The notes under the pieces are model-generated. The model did not search any database and was not told where the DNA came from. It worked only from the letters and a program-made list of their open reading frames with translations. Source: CAVRTJ01 sp046704825 (GTDB lineage Bacteria; Acidobacteriota; UBA4820; DSQY01). From it: a stretch of 25,070 nucleotides of DNA. Positions 13,849 through 21,221 of the stretch are shown here, one piece after another (the stretch's first letter is position 1; each line of letters opens with the position of its first letter). Location: contig JBJKRE010000286.1 of NCBI GenBank assembly GCA_046704825.1, positions 1 through 25,070 of the forward strand, read 5' to 3'. The translations under genes were made by a program, and so were the position numbers.

Positions 13849-15165
13849 TCACCTGTACATGTCAACGAAAGGCTCAAGTGCCGTCACGACATCCGCACGA
13901 AGCGCCCGCAGACGCCGCACCGTCCTTCGCCGCGTACCGAGCGTCAACACCGCGCGCACCGTCCGAAGGAACTCGTCCCTCATCTCGAAATAGACAAGGG
14001 CGAACAGGCCGGACGGGACGGCCAGCGCCACGAGCGCGAGCCCCGGCGCGCCGATCAGATGCCACAGCAAGAACCCGGCCGCCGAGTAGAAGGTGAGGAA
14101 CAGCCCCATGCCGATGCAGAGCTTGTAGAGGGCCACGAGGTCCTCCTTGGACGCGAACAGCGTGGCAAGGGGGGCCGTCATGGCGTATGGCAGGATGTTG
14201 AAGACCCACCCGTACAGGGCGATCGGGTACCCCGCGACCATGGCCGCCAGGCGCTTCCACGTGTAAGCCAACGCCGGGCGGAAGTGAATCTCCCGGGCCA
14301 CGTCGTCGTCGCTCAGCTGGAGCACGTTCAGGACCCTCGAGTAGTTTCGCGCTCGCCGGACGAGTTCCCGGAGCTCCTCGGGCCTTTCGCGCCGCGCCTC
14401 GTAGTACTTGTCAAGCATCCGCCGCTCGGCCTCCGCCTCGGGGAGGTCATCGGACGTCATGTCGAGCTGCTGCAGGGCCATGCCCCTGAGTCCGGCCACG
14501 AACCGGAGGTCTTCCCACCGTTCGGCGTTGAGCGTGAGCGACCGCAGGCCCGTCTCGATCCGGTCCGTGAGCTCCCTGACGGCCTCGTGGTCTTCGTCTC
14601 CGCCGAGAGGCAGGTCGGCGTAGGTGACGGCCGTCCCCACGTTCACGGTGACGTCGCTGCGGAATATGGTTTTGGCCGAATAGATGAGACCCGCCGGCAC
14701 GAGCGCCGGCGGGTGCGCCCCCAGCGCCAGGGCCCGCTTCAGGATGCGGGCTGCGCCCGTCTTGACGGGCTGGAGCGACGGCTCGTTGTGGCTGATGCCT
14801 TCCGGAAAGAGCGCGAAGGCCTCGTCTCTCGAGAGGCCTTCTCCGCAGGCCTGGAAGAGCGCCTCGTTCCGGGCCATGTCGCTGCCCGCGTCCTGGCGCC
14901 GCTCCACGGGCAGCGCCCGCAGCATCCGTAGGAACGGCGCGATGACCGGCTGCCTGAACAGGGGAGCCTTCGCCAGGAAGCGAACGGGCCGGGGGGATAC
15001 GGCGAGCAGGATCAGGGGGTCCAGGAGGGAGTTGACATGGTTGGCGGTGAGCAGGAGCGGGCCTTCACCCGGGATGACACCCGGACCGATCACACGGATT
15101 CTCTTGAAGAAGACCTTGAGAAGCCACTTGAAAAACAGCTGGACGAGCCGCTCTCGAGTTTTCAT
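13849..15165 (-). CDS. PlsC-type 1-acyl-glycerol-3-phosphate acyltransferase with membrane C-terminus
   Basis: A 438-residue membrane-associated acyltransferase of the LPLAT superfamily, expected to acylate lysophosphatidate, glycerol 3-phosphate or a related lysolipid. Residues 1-200 contain the acyltransferase core: ANHVNSLLDP with H43 and D49 (H-x5-D, one residue longer than the common H-x4-D), the acceptor motif FPEGISHN at 120-127, and VPAGLIY near 156. H-x5-D in an NHxNSLLDP context is seen in the Gpt2/Sct1-like branch (from memory). Residues about 310-395 hold three to four hydrophobic segments, absent from short PlsC proteins. It lies downstream of the M50 protease gene on the same strand with 228 bp between; that gap contains the hexamer repeat. 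It may be co-transcribed with the HD-GYP gene below it. Confidence 0.85.
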   Translation of the reverse strand: MKTRERLVQLFFKWLLKVFFKRIRVIGPGVIPGEGPLLLTANHVNSLLDPLILLAVSPRPVRFLAKAPLFRQPVIAPFLRMLRALPVERRQDAGSDMARNEALFQACGEGLSRDEAFALFPEGISHNEPSLQPVKTGAARILKRALALGAHPPALVPAGLIYSAKTIFRSDVTVNVGTAVTYADLPLGGDEDHEAVRELTDRIETGLRSLTLNAERWEDLRFVAGLRGMALQQLDMTSDDLPEAEAERRMLDKYYEARRERPEELRELVRRARNYSRVLNVLQLSDDDVAREIHFRPALAYTWKRLAAMVAGYPIALYGWVFNILPYAMTAPLATLFASKEDLVALYKLCIGMGLFLTFYSAAGFLLWHLIGAPGLALVALAVPSGLFALVYFEMRDEFLRTVRAVLTLGTRRRTVRRLRALRADVVTALEPFVDMYR

Positions 15166-15318
15166 GAGAATTTATTGTGCCTCAGGGCGCCTGTCCCCGG
15201 CAACCGTGTACCCTCGCCAGGTCCCACCGCCTGCGGCGGCCGGCGCTCTCGCGGGTGGTCGTCAAAGGCAGTGATATGCCGGACTGTCATTCAATTATCG
15301 GGATCCGGGGCGGCGACT

Positions 15319-15384
15319 CGATTTCGACTTCGACGGCGATTTCGATACCGATACCGATGCTGACAGCGATAGCGAAACCGATTT
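15319..15384. repeat. Degenerate hexanucleotide tandem repeat, 11 units
   Basis: Eleven consecutive 6-bp units of form CGAnnn, one of them TGACAG, run without a phase break: CGATTT, CGACTT, CGACGG, CGATTT, CGATAC, CGATAC, CGATGC, TGACAG, CGATAG, CGAAAC, CGATTT. In one plus frame they would read as Asp-X dipeptides, but there is no supporting open gene. The array fills part of the gap between the M50 protease and acyltransferase genes, ending 9 bp from the protease stop. Confidence 0.75.
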
Positions 15385-15393
15385 GGAACGTGG

Positions 15394-16512
15394 TCAGGCG
15401 TTGAGTTCGCGGAGGGTCTGGAGGAAGCTCAGGGCGTCGTCGCGGCTCAGCATGCCCTCCATCCGCCCGTCGGCCATTACCGGGAGCTGGTTCACGCCGT
15501 CTCGCTGCATTTCCTCGATGGCGGCCCAGAGTTCGGTGTCGGGCGACACGAGCTTGATATCGCTCAGGGGCGTCATGGCCTCACCCGCCGACGTGGTGCT
15601 CCACGAGTCTCTGGGGATCTCCTTGATGTGGTGGAGGGTGAGGAGCCCGGCCACCCTGTCGCCGCTCTGCACCACGAAGCACCGGCGGCCGCCCCCCAGG
15701 ATGTGCTGGTCCACGAGTTGTTCCAGCGTCAGGCCCGCAGGGATGGCCGTGTAGTTGCGGTTCATGGCCTCGGAGACCCTCCTGCCGGACAGGAGGTCCT
15801 GCACGCCCTGCTGGCGGACCTGCGACGCCGCCGCGCTCTCGAGGAACCAGCCGATGAAGGCGATCCAGAGCCCGTTGAGCAGGTGTCCCGTCAGCACCTC
15901 CCACACGCCGAACAGGATGAATGCCAGGGCGATGAAGCGCCCCACGTTGCCCGCCACCAGCGTCGCCCTGCGCAGGTTCCGGGTGATCCCCCAGACCACG
16001 GCGCGGAAGATGCGCCCCCCGTCCAGGGGGAACCCGGGGATGAGGTTGAAGAGAAAGAGCATGGCGTTTAACAGGGCGAGGTACTTGAAGAGCGCCAGCA
16101 GGGGAGCGACGTCTACGAAGAGCGATTCGAGGATCCCGAAGAAGACGGCCAGGAGCAGGCTGACGACGGGGCCCGCCAGGGCGATCCAGAACTCCGCCAT
16201 GGCGCTCGGCGGCTCCGCCCCGATCTGGGCCACTCCGCCGAAGATGAAGAGCGTGATGCTTCGTACGGGTATCTTGTACCGGAGGGCGATCACCGAATGG
16301 CCGAGTTCGTGCAGGAGCACGCTGACGAACAGCATCACCGCCGTCACTGCGCCCATGAGCCAGTAGAGCGCCGTGGGCCAGTGGCCGAATCCCGACGGGT
16401 AGTAGCTCACCGCCAGGGACCACGTGATCAGGGCGAACACCAGGAACCACGTGTAATCCAGCCCTATGGGGATTCCTAGGATACGACCGAGAGGAATCGT
16501 GTTCTTGCCCAT
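15394..16512 (-). CDS. M50 site-2 protease-like metalloprotease with two CBS domains
   Basis: A 372-residue intramembrane metalloprotease of the SpoIVFB/YwhC-like branch of family M50. The zinc site HELGH is at 68-72 inside a hydrophobic helix. The second motif NLIPGFPLDGG supplies the third ligand, D164. About six hydrophobic segments span 15-225. The C-terminal cytoplasmic part holds a CBS pair (about 246-300 and 308-368), which in this family binds adenine nucleotides and can gate activity. Likely job: regulated cleavage of a membrane-bound regulator or signal protein; the substrate is unknown. The ATG at 16512 has GGAGG just upstream. Leader sequence to 16616 contains AACAATTGTT (16565-16574), a possible operator. 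No anti-sigma factor gene is adjacent. Confidence 0.92.
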   Translation of the reverse strand: MGKNTIPLGRILGIPIGLDYTWFLVFALITWSLAVSYYPSGFGHWPTALYWLMGAVTAVMLFVSVLLHELGHSVIALRYKIPVRSITLFIFGGVAQIGAEPPSAMAEFWIALAGPVVSLLLAVFFGILESLFVDVAPLLALFKYLALLNAMLFLFNLIPGFPLDGGRIFRAVVWGITRNLRRATLVAGNVGRFIALAFILFGVWEVLTGHLLNGLWIAFIGWFLESAAASQVRQQGVQDLLSGRRVSEAMNRNYTAIPAGLTLEQLVDQHILGGGRRCFVVQSGDRVAGLLTLHHIKEIPRDSWSTTSAGEAMTPLSDIKLVSPDTELWAAIEEMQRDGVNQLPVMADGRMEGMLSRDDALSFLQTLRELNA

Positions 16513-16616
16513 TCGGAGCCTCCTGGGATACCTCGCCGGCGGGATGTATCAACTATCGCTGCATAACAATTGTTCCCCGCCGGGCTAAAAGCAAGGCCGG
16601 CCCGTCCTTCCGCCCC

Positions 16617-17483
16617 CTATTTCGCGGACGGTTCGCCGGCGCGCCTGCGCGCCGCCAGGACTTCCTTGAGCGAGTAGACGAAGGCGGGCACCGCGACGAC
16701 GACCATGAACAGGCCGATGAGGACGTAGCCCGTATCGACCGGGAGGTGCCTGTCCAGGCCCATCAGCGTGAACACGCCGGCCGCCGCGAAGAGCATGCCC
16801 CCGAAGAAGAGGGTCCGTCCCCCCGTCTGGGCGCCGATGCGCTTGATCTCCACCTCGGTGAGCGCGCGCGTCCACTTGAGCGACGCGCCGAAGACCGCCC
16901 CCACGACTGCGAGCGTGATCATGGTGCCCACTCCGAAGAGCAGGCCCGGCAGGAAGCCCAACAGGGGCGATCTCATGGCCGGGGCGGCCACCGTGTTGAT
17001 GAAGATCGAGAACCCCCCGAAGCCGAATCCGGCGATGAATCCGTGGATCAGCGTCCACCGGACGGGCGGGGCCCCAGCCGCCACGTCCTCCTGCTCGTGG
17101 TGGTGCCCCAGGAAGTGCCCGCTCGCCTCCAGCCCCCTGCCCGCCTCGTGGTGGTGGCCGAGGAAGTGGAGGTGGGGATACCGGTTCCGCTTCACCACGA
17201 CGGCGCCGGCCGCCGTCATGACCACGCCCACGACGATGAAGACGATGCCGTTGACCACCGGCTTCATGAGGAACGGGGCCAGGGCCAGGTACGAGAGTTC
17301 CGACACGAGCATGCGCTGCGCCGTGAAGGCCGCCGAGAAGTAGAGCCCGGCCCTCATCCCTTCCCTTCCGCTCGCGCCGCCTATGGCGTAGCTGAAGGTG
17401 ATGGGCCACGTGTGTTCGTCGGGAAGGATGCCGTGAAGCAATCCGAACAGGAATGAGTAGGTCAATGCCAGCAGCGGGGACAT
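16617..17483 (-). CDS. Putative nickel/cobalt permease with His-rich loop (UreH/NiCoT/TauE-like)
   Basis: A 288-residue membrane protein with about six hydrophobic segments. TM1 carries GLLHGILPDEHTWPITF (14-30), whose H17...D22-E23-H24 resembles the HxxxxDH metal-recognition helix of NiCoT/UreH/HupE-type permeases. The cytoplasmic or periplasmic loop (104-130) is strongly His-rich and contains the octamer HFLGHHHE twice (106-113 and 123-130), as in the metal-binding loops of RcnA-like proteins. The gene lies 40 bp after the corrinoid adenosyltransferase on the same strand, so cobalt transport is the most economical reading. Direction (uptake or efflux) is not determinable. A sulfite-exporter-like TauE label is possible for the fold. 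The ATG at 17483 has a GGGAG site upstream. Confidence 0.7.
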   Translation of the reverse strand: MSPLLALTYSFLFGLLHGILPDEHTWPITFSYAIGGASGREGMRAGLYFSAAFTAQRMLVSELSYLALAPFLMKPVVNGIVFIVVGVVMTAAGAVVVKRNRYPHLHFLGHHHEAGRGLEASGHFLGHHHEQEDVAAGAPPVRWTLIHGFIAGFGFGGFSIFINTVAAPAMRSPLLGFLPGLLFGVGTMITLAVVGAVFGASLKWTRALTEVEIKRIGAQTGGRTLFFGGMLFAAAGVFTLMGLDRHLPVDTGYVLIGLFMVVVAVPAFVYSLKEVLAARRRAGEPSAK

Positions 17484-17523
17484 GGCTTACGCTCCCGTAG
17501 TCGTCAGGGCGGGACCGGGCGAG

Positions 17524-18096
17524 TCATCCGCGACGCCGGCGGGGTTCCCAGACCCGCTCCTCGCCGCCTTCCCGGGCGTTGACCCACCGGGAGAGGACGA
17601 AGAGGCAGTCCGACAGCCTGTTGAGGTAGACCACGATGCCCTCGTTGACCACCTGGTTCTCTGCGAGCCGCACGACGGCCCGTTCGGCCCTTCTGCACAC
17701 GGTGCGGCACACCTGCAGAGCGGCGGCGCCCGCCGTGCCCCCGGGCAGGATGAAGTGCGTCAGGGGCGAAACCTCACCGTCGAGCCTGTCGATGAGGGCT
17801 TCCAGGCGCGGCACGGGCTCCGGGCCCAAGCCCACCGTCCTGCCTTTGACCGCATCGGGAGCCTGCTGCGGCGTAGCCAGGTCAGCGCCGACCGTGAGCA
17901 GATCCGACTGTATGGCAATTACCCCCTCGAGGACATCCCGGGGAAGGTCTCGCACCTGGGTCAGCGCCCAGCCGATGTGGGCGTTGAGTTCGTCGACGGT
18001 ACCGTAGGCCTCCACACGGACGGCGGCCTTCGAGACCCGCTCGCCTCCGAAAAGCCCCGTTTCTCCGCCGTCGCCCGTCTTCGTGTAGATCTTCAT
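17524..18096 (-). CDS. pduO: Corrinoid adenosyltransferase (PduO type)
   Basis: A 190-residue cytoplasmic enzyme that transfers the 5'-deoxyadenosyl group of ATP to cob(I)alamin (or cobyrinic acid diamide) to make coenzyme B12. Family motifs are in order: TKTGDGGETGLFGG (5-18, ATP-binding N-terminus), AYGTVDELNAHIG (30-42), FILPGGTAGAAALQVCRTVCRRAER (about 115-139) with the conserved Arg/Glu residues, and YLNRLSDCLFVLSR (157-170). Length equals stand-alone PduO/MMAB-type trimers. The start is ATG 18096 with AAGGTAGG upstream. The metal permease follows after 40 bp, suggesting a cobalt/B12 unit. I saw no cobalamin riboswitch (no B12-box) in the 381-bp upstream region. Confidence 0.94.
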   Translation of the reverse strand: MKIYTKTGDGGETGLFGGERVSKAAVRVEAYGTVDELNAHIGWALTQVRDLPRDVLEGVIAIQSDLLTVGADLATPQQAPDAVKGRTVGLGPEPVPRLEALIDRLDGEVSPLTHFILPGGTAGAAALQVCRTVCRRAERAVVRLAENQVVNEGIVVYLNRLSDCLFVLSRWVNAREGGEERVWEPRRRRG

Positions 18097-18477
18097 ACCT
18101 ACCTTCCATCAGCCGATCCGTTCCACGCGCCGGCCGGCCGGTTGCGTATGGTCCTAAGCATAACATTAAGGGCTTGTCCGCACACAGGACCAGCCCTGCC
18201 TCGCGTCTCAGTCCAGTACGCGCACCGTCTCTGAACGAAACCGCCGCCCCGCAGGCGTTGTGAAACGGCGCGGACCACTTCCGGTGCCGCCCTTCGTTTC
18301 AGCGCCGATCTATGCTAGCCTGTCAGGGTATTCGTATTTAGTGCCCGGCGTAACCAGATCGTCTTACTGCTTTCGAGGCCGTCGAGCCCATGCTGGAGGG
18401 CCCGTAATACATCCAATATGATCTCGGAGCCGCATGAACGCCCCTCAAGAGAATCCGATCACCGGGGTTGATTCGCC
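18097..18477. other. Divergent intergenic region, no clear element
   Basis: This 381-bp gap separates the minus-strand adenosyltransferase from the plus-strand sensor kinase and must hold both promoters. Possible -10-like sequences are TATGCT (18311-18316, plus) and another TATGCT on the minus strand near 18158-18163, but neither has a convincing -35. A GGCCGGCCGG palindromic run lies near 18130-18142. I found no cobalamin riboswitch, c-di-GMP riboswitch or intrinsic terminator that I could support. Confidence 0.6.
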
Positions 18478-21099
18478 ATGAACGACACGCCTCATCCTCC
18501 CAAGGGAAAAGACCGCAGGGAACGCGGCAAAGCAGACGACAGCCGGCGAAGGCTCCTCACGCTCATGGGCAACATTCCGGGCATGGCTTACCGCTGCGCG
18601 AACGACCGGGACTGGACCATGGAGTTCGTCAGCGAAGGGTGCCGGGACCTCACCGGCTTCACCGCGGAAGAGCTGACCTTCGGATCCGTCACCACTTTCA
18701 ACGAACTGATCCACGAGAACGACAGGGAGCGCGTCTGGGCGGAGGTTCAGGCGGCCCTGCGCGACGCGCGTCCCTTCGAGGTGTCCTACCGGATCCGGTC
18801 CAGGGACGGTCGCGAGAAGACCGTATGGGAGCGGGGGTGCGGGGTACGGGACGATGCCGGCGACCTCCTCGCCCTGGAAGGGTTCATCCAGGACGTGAGC
18901 CGGCAGACCCGCGTCGAACAGGAACTCCGGGAGAGTGAAGAGCGGTTCCGCACGCTCTTTCAGGAAGCACCGCTCAGCTACCAGTCCCTGGACGAATCGG
19001 GCCACTTCGTCGAAGTGAACAAGGCCTGGTGCGACTTGACCGGGTACACCGCCGACGAGATCGTGGGCAGGCCCTTCGGCGACATCCTGACCCCGGAGGC
19101 CAGGCGGGTATACGGTCAGCGCTTTCTCCGCCTCAAGAAGGAAGGTGAGGCGCACGGCGCGAAGTTCGATATCCGCAGAAAGGACGGCGCGATCGTCCGA
19201 GTCAGCCTGGACGGACGCATCGGATGCCACCCCGACGGCACATTCAAGCAGACGCACTGCATCCTGGCCGACGTCACCGAGCAGAGCCGGGCGGAGCAGG
19301 CGCTGGCCCAATCCGAACGCCGTTACCGACTCCTCTTCCAGCGCAACCTAGCGGGTGTGTACCGGTCCACCACGGACGGCCGGCTGCTGGAGTGCAACGA
19401 GGCCTTCGCGCGCATGTTCGGCTTCGACTCCTCCGATGAAGCCAGGCGGCAGACGGCCGAGGGCTTCTACGCCGCCCCCGGCGAACGAGAGGCGTTTCTC
19501 GCCCGACTCCACCGTGAAGGGTCTCTTACGAACCTAGAGAGCAAGGGGAAGCGCAGGGACGGTTCGCCCATGTGGATGCTGGAAAACGTCTCCCTCATGA
19601 AAGACGAGCACACGGGCGAAGAGATTCTCGAAGGGACGCTCTTCGACATCACGGAGCGGAAGCTGGCCGAAGAAAAGCTCAAGGAACTCAGCCTCGAACA
19701 GCAGACCATCTTCGACAGCATACCGGCGATGATCTGGTACAAGGACCGGCATAACCGCTTCATCAGGGTCAACAGGGCGGTGGCGGACTTCATGGGGCTC
19801 CCCCCCGAACAGATCGAAGATCACAGCGCGGAGGACATTTTCCCCGATTTCGCCGAAAAGTACTTCCGTGACGATCTCGAGGTCATCGAATCGGGACGTC
19901 CCAGTCTGGGTATCATCGAACAGGCGCGCACCGCCCGGGGCGACCTGCGGTGGGTGCGCACGGACAAGATCCCCTACCGTGGGCCCGGCGGAGACATTCT
20001 GGGAGTGATCGCCTTTTCGATCGACGTCACGGAGGCCAGGGAGGCCGAACAGGAGCGGGATTTCCTGTTCACGGCCATCGAACAGGCCCAGGAGGGCGTC
20101 GTCGTCACCTCCACGTCGGGCACCATCCTCTACGCCAACCGGGCCATGGCCGAACTCACCGGATACGACCGGTCCGAGCTCCTCGGCCAGAACCCCAGGG
20201 TCCTCAAGAGCGGCCTCCACGATGCCGGGTTCTACGAGGACCTGTGGAAGACCATCCTGGCCGGCGACGTGTGGACAAACCAGATCGTCAACAAGCGCAA
20301 GGACGGCACATTCTACACGGCCCACCTGGTCATCTCACCCGTACGCGACGCCACGGGTGGGGTCACGGCCTTCGTCTCCGCCCAGCGGGACGTCACGCGC
20401 GAAGTTGAGATGGAAAAACGACTCCAGCAGGCCAGGAATCTGGAGACCATCGGCAGGCTCACCACCGGCGCCGCGCACGATGTGCGCAACCCGCTGTTCG
20501 CCATATCGACCATCGTCGCCGCCCTGGAAAAGAAGCTGGGGCCCGGCGAGGACATCGACGAGTTCATCGTTCATCTCAAGGATCAGAGCCGCCGCCTGAC
20601 CGAACTCATGAACGACCTCCTGACGCTGGGCCGTCCCGTGCACCCGGAGGACTTCAGGGAATGTCTCCTGCAGAACGTGCTGCAGCAGGCGCTGGAACTG
20701 CTGGAGGACACGAGGCCCGGCGCGGCCGCGCGGTGCGACGCGGAACCACCGCGGGAGGACCTCTACGTCAAGGGTGCGCCCGACAAACTTACCCAGGTTT
20801 TCGTCAACCTCCTGGACAACGCCTTCGCCTTTTCTCCCCCCGAGGCCAGCGTGTCCATCCGGCTTGGCCGGGACGGGGACTGGGCCGCCCTGGAGCTGGC
20901 GGACCGCGGCCCCGGCATCCCTGAAGACATGCTGGACAGGCTGTTCGAACCCTTCCAGTCGCGGAGAAAAGGCGGTACCGGCCTCGGGCTGACCATAGTC
21001 AGGCAGATCGTCACGGCCCACGGCGGTACGGTCGAGGCGTTGAACGGCGCCCCCGCGTTCGGAGCCGTCTTCGTGGTGCGCCTTCCCCTCGCACGCTGA
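18478..21099 (+). CDS. Multi-PAS sensor histidine kinase
   Basis: An 873-residue kinase with no obvious membrane segment, so probably cytosolic. Five PAS-type domains lie at about 24-145, 152-270, 280-396, 400-517 and 521-640, most followed by PAC-like ends such as DVTEQSRAEQ and DITERKLAEEK. The HisKA box is AAHDVRNPLFAIS with phospho-acceptor H667 followed by Asp instead of the commoner Glu. The ATPase domain is complete: N-box FVNLLDNAFAF (about 776-786), G1 DRGPGIP, F-box FEPFQSRRK, and G2 GGTGLGL. No receiver or response regulator is adjacent, so the partner lies elsewhere. The third PAS (LFQRNLAGVYRST) and the last PAS through the kinase core closely resemble parts of the next kinase, indicating duplication. 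The Shine-Dalgarno is weak (GGGG 11-12 nt upstream). The signal is unknown; no heme- or flavin-binding PAS motif was recognised. Confidence 0.9.
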   Translation: MNDTPHPPKGKDRRERGKADDSRRRLLTLMGNIPGMAYRCANDRDWTMEFVSEGCRDLTGFTAEELTFGSVTTFNELIHENDRERVWAEVQAALRDARPFEVSYRIRSRDGREKTVWERGCGVRDDAGDLLALEGFIQDVSRQTRVEQELRESEERFRTLFQEAPLSYQSLDESGHFVEVNKAWCDLTGYTADEIVGRPFGDILTPEARRVYGQRFLRLKKEGEAHGAKFDIRRKDGAIVRVSLDGRIGCHPDGTFKQTHCILADVTEQSRAEQALAQSERRYRLLFQRNLAGVYRSTTDGRLLECNEAFARMFGFDSSDEARRQTAEGFYAAPGEREAFLARLHREGSLTNLESKGKRRDGSPMWMLENVSLMKDEHTGEEILEGTLFDITERKLAEEKLKELSLEQQTIFDSIPAMIWYKDRHNRFIRVNRAVADFMGLPPEQIEDHSAEDIFPDFAEKYFRDDLEVIESGRPSLGIIEQARTARGDLRWVRTDKIPYRGPGGDILGVIAFSIDVTEAREAEQERDFLFTAIEQAQEGVVVTSTSGTILYANRAMAELTGYDRSELLGQNPRVLKSGLHDAGFYEDLWKTILAGDVWTNQIVNKRKDGTFYTAHLVISPVRDATGGVTAFVSAQRDVTREVEMEKRLQQARNLETIGRLTTGAAHDVRNPLFAISTIVAALEKKLGPGEDIDEFIVHLKDQSRRLTELMNDLLTLGRPVHPEDFRECLLQNVLQQALELLEDTRPGAAARCDAEPPREDLYVKGAPDKLTQVFVNLLDNAFAFSPPEASVSIRLGRDGDWAALELADRGPGIPEDMLDRLFEPFQSRRKGGTGLGLTIVRQIVTAHGGTVEALNGAPAFGAVFVVRLPLAR

Positions 21100-21188
21100 A
21101 CGGCGGGTCACCTCATCCCCCCGTCCTTTTTCAAGACCTCGACCGATCGCCCCGAACGGTTCGCCCCGTGGCCAGCGGGACGGATTGA

Positions 21189-21197
21189 TGCTAGATT
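21189..21197 (+). promoter_or_regulatory. Possible extended -10 promoter for the MEDS kinase gene
   Basis: TGCTAGATT (21189-21197) has the TGn extension plus a TAGATT -10 hexamer. There is no good -35. It lies 24 bp before the ATG at 21222, with GGAGGGAA between them. Weak evidence. Confidence 0.3.
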
Positions 21198-21221
21198 GTT
21201 TTCGAGGACGGAGGGAACCCC

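Noticed and set aside
12434..13993. A 519-codon plus-strand open frame opposite the HD-GYP gene
   Set aside because: The minus strand has two HD sites and a strong ribosome-binding site; the plus translation has no domain.
18097..18330. A cobalamin riboswitch ahead of the adenosyltransferase
   Set aside because: I looked for the B12-box and the conserved GCCACTG-type core on the minus strand and found neither.
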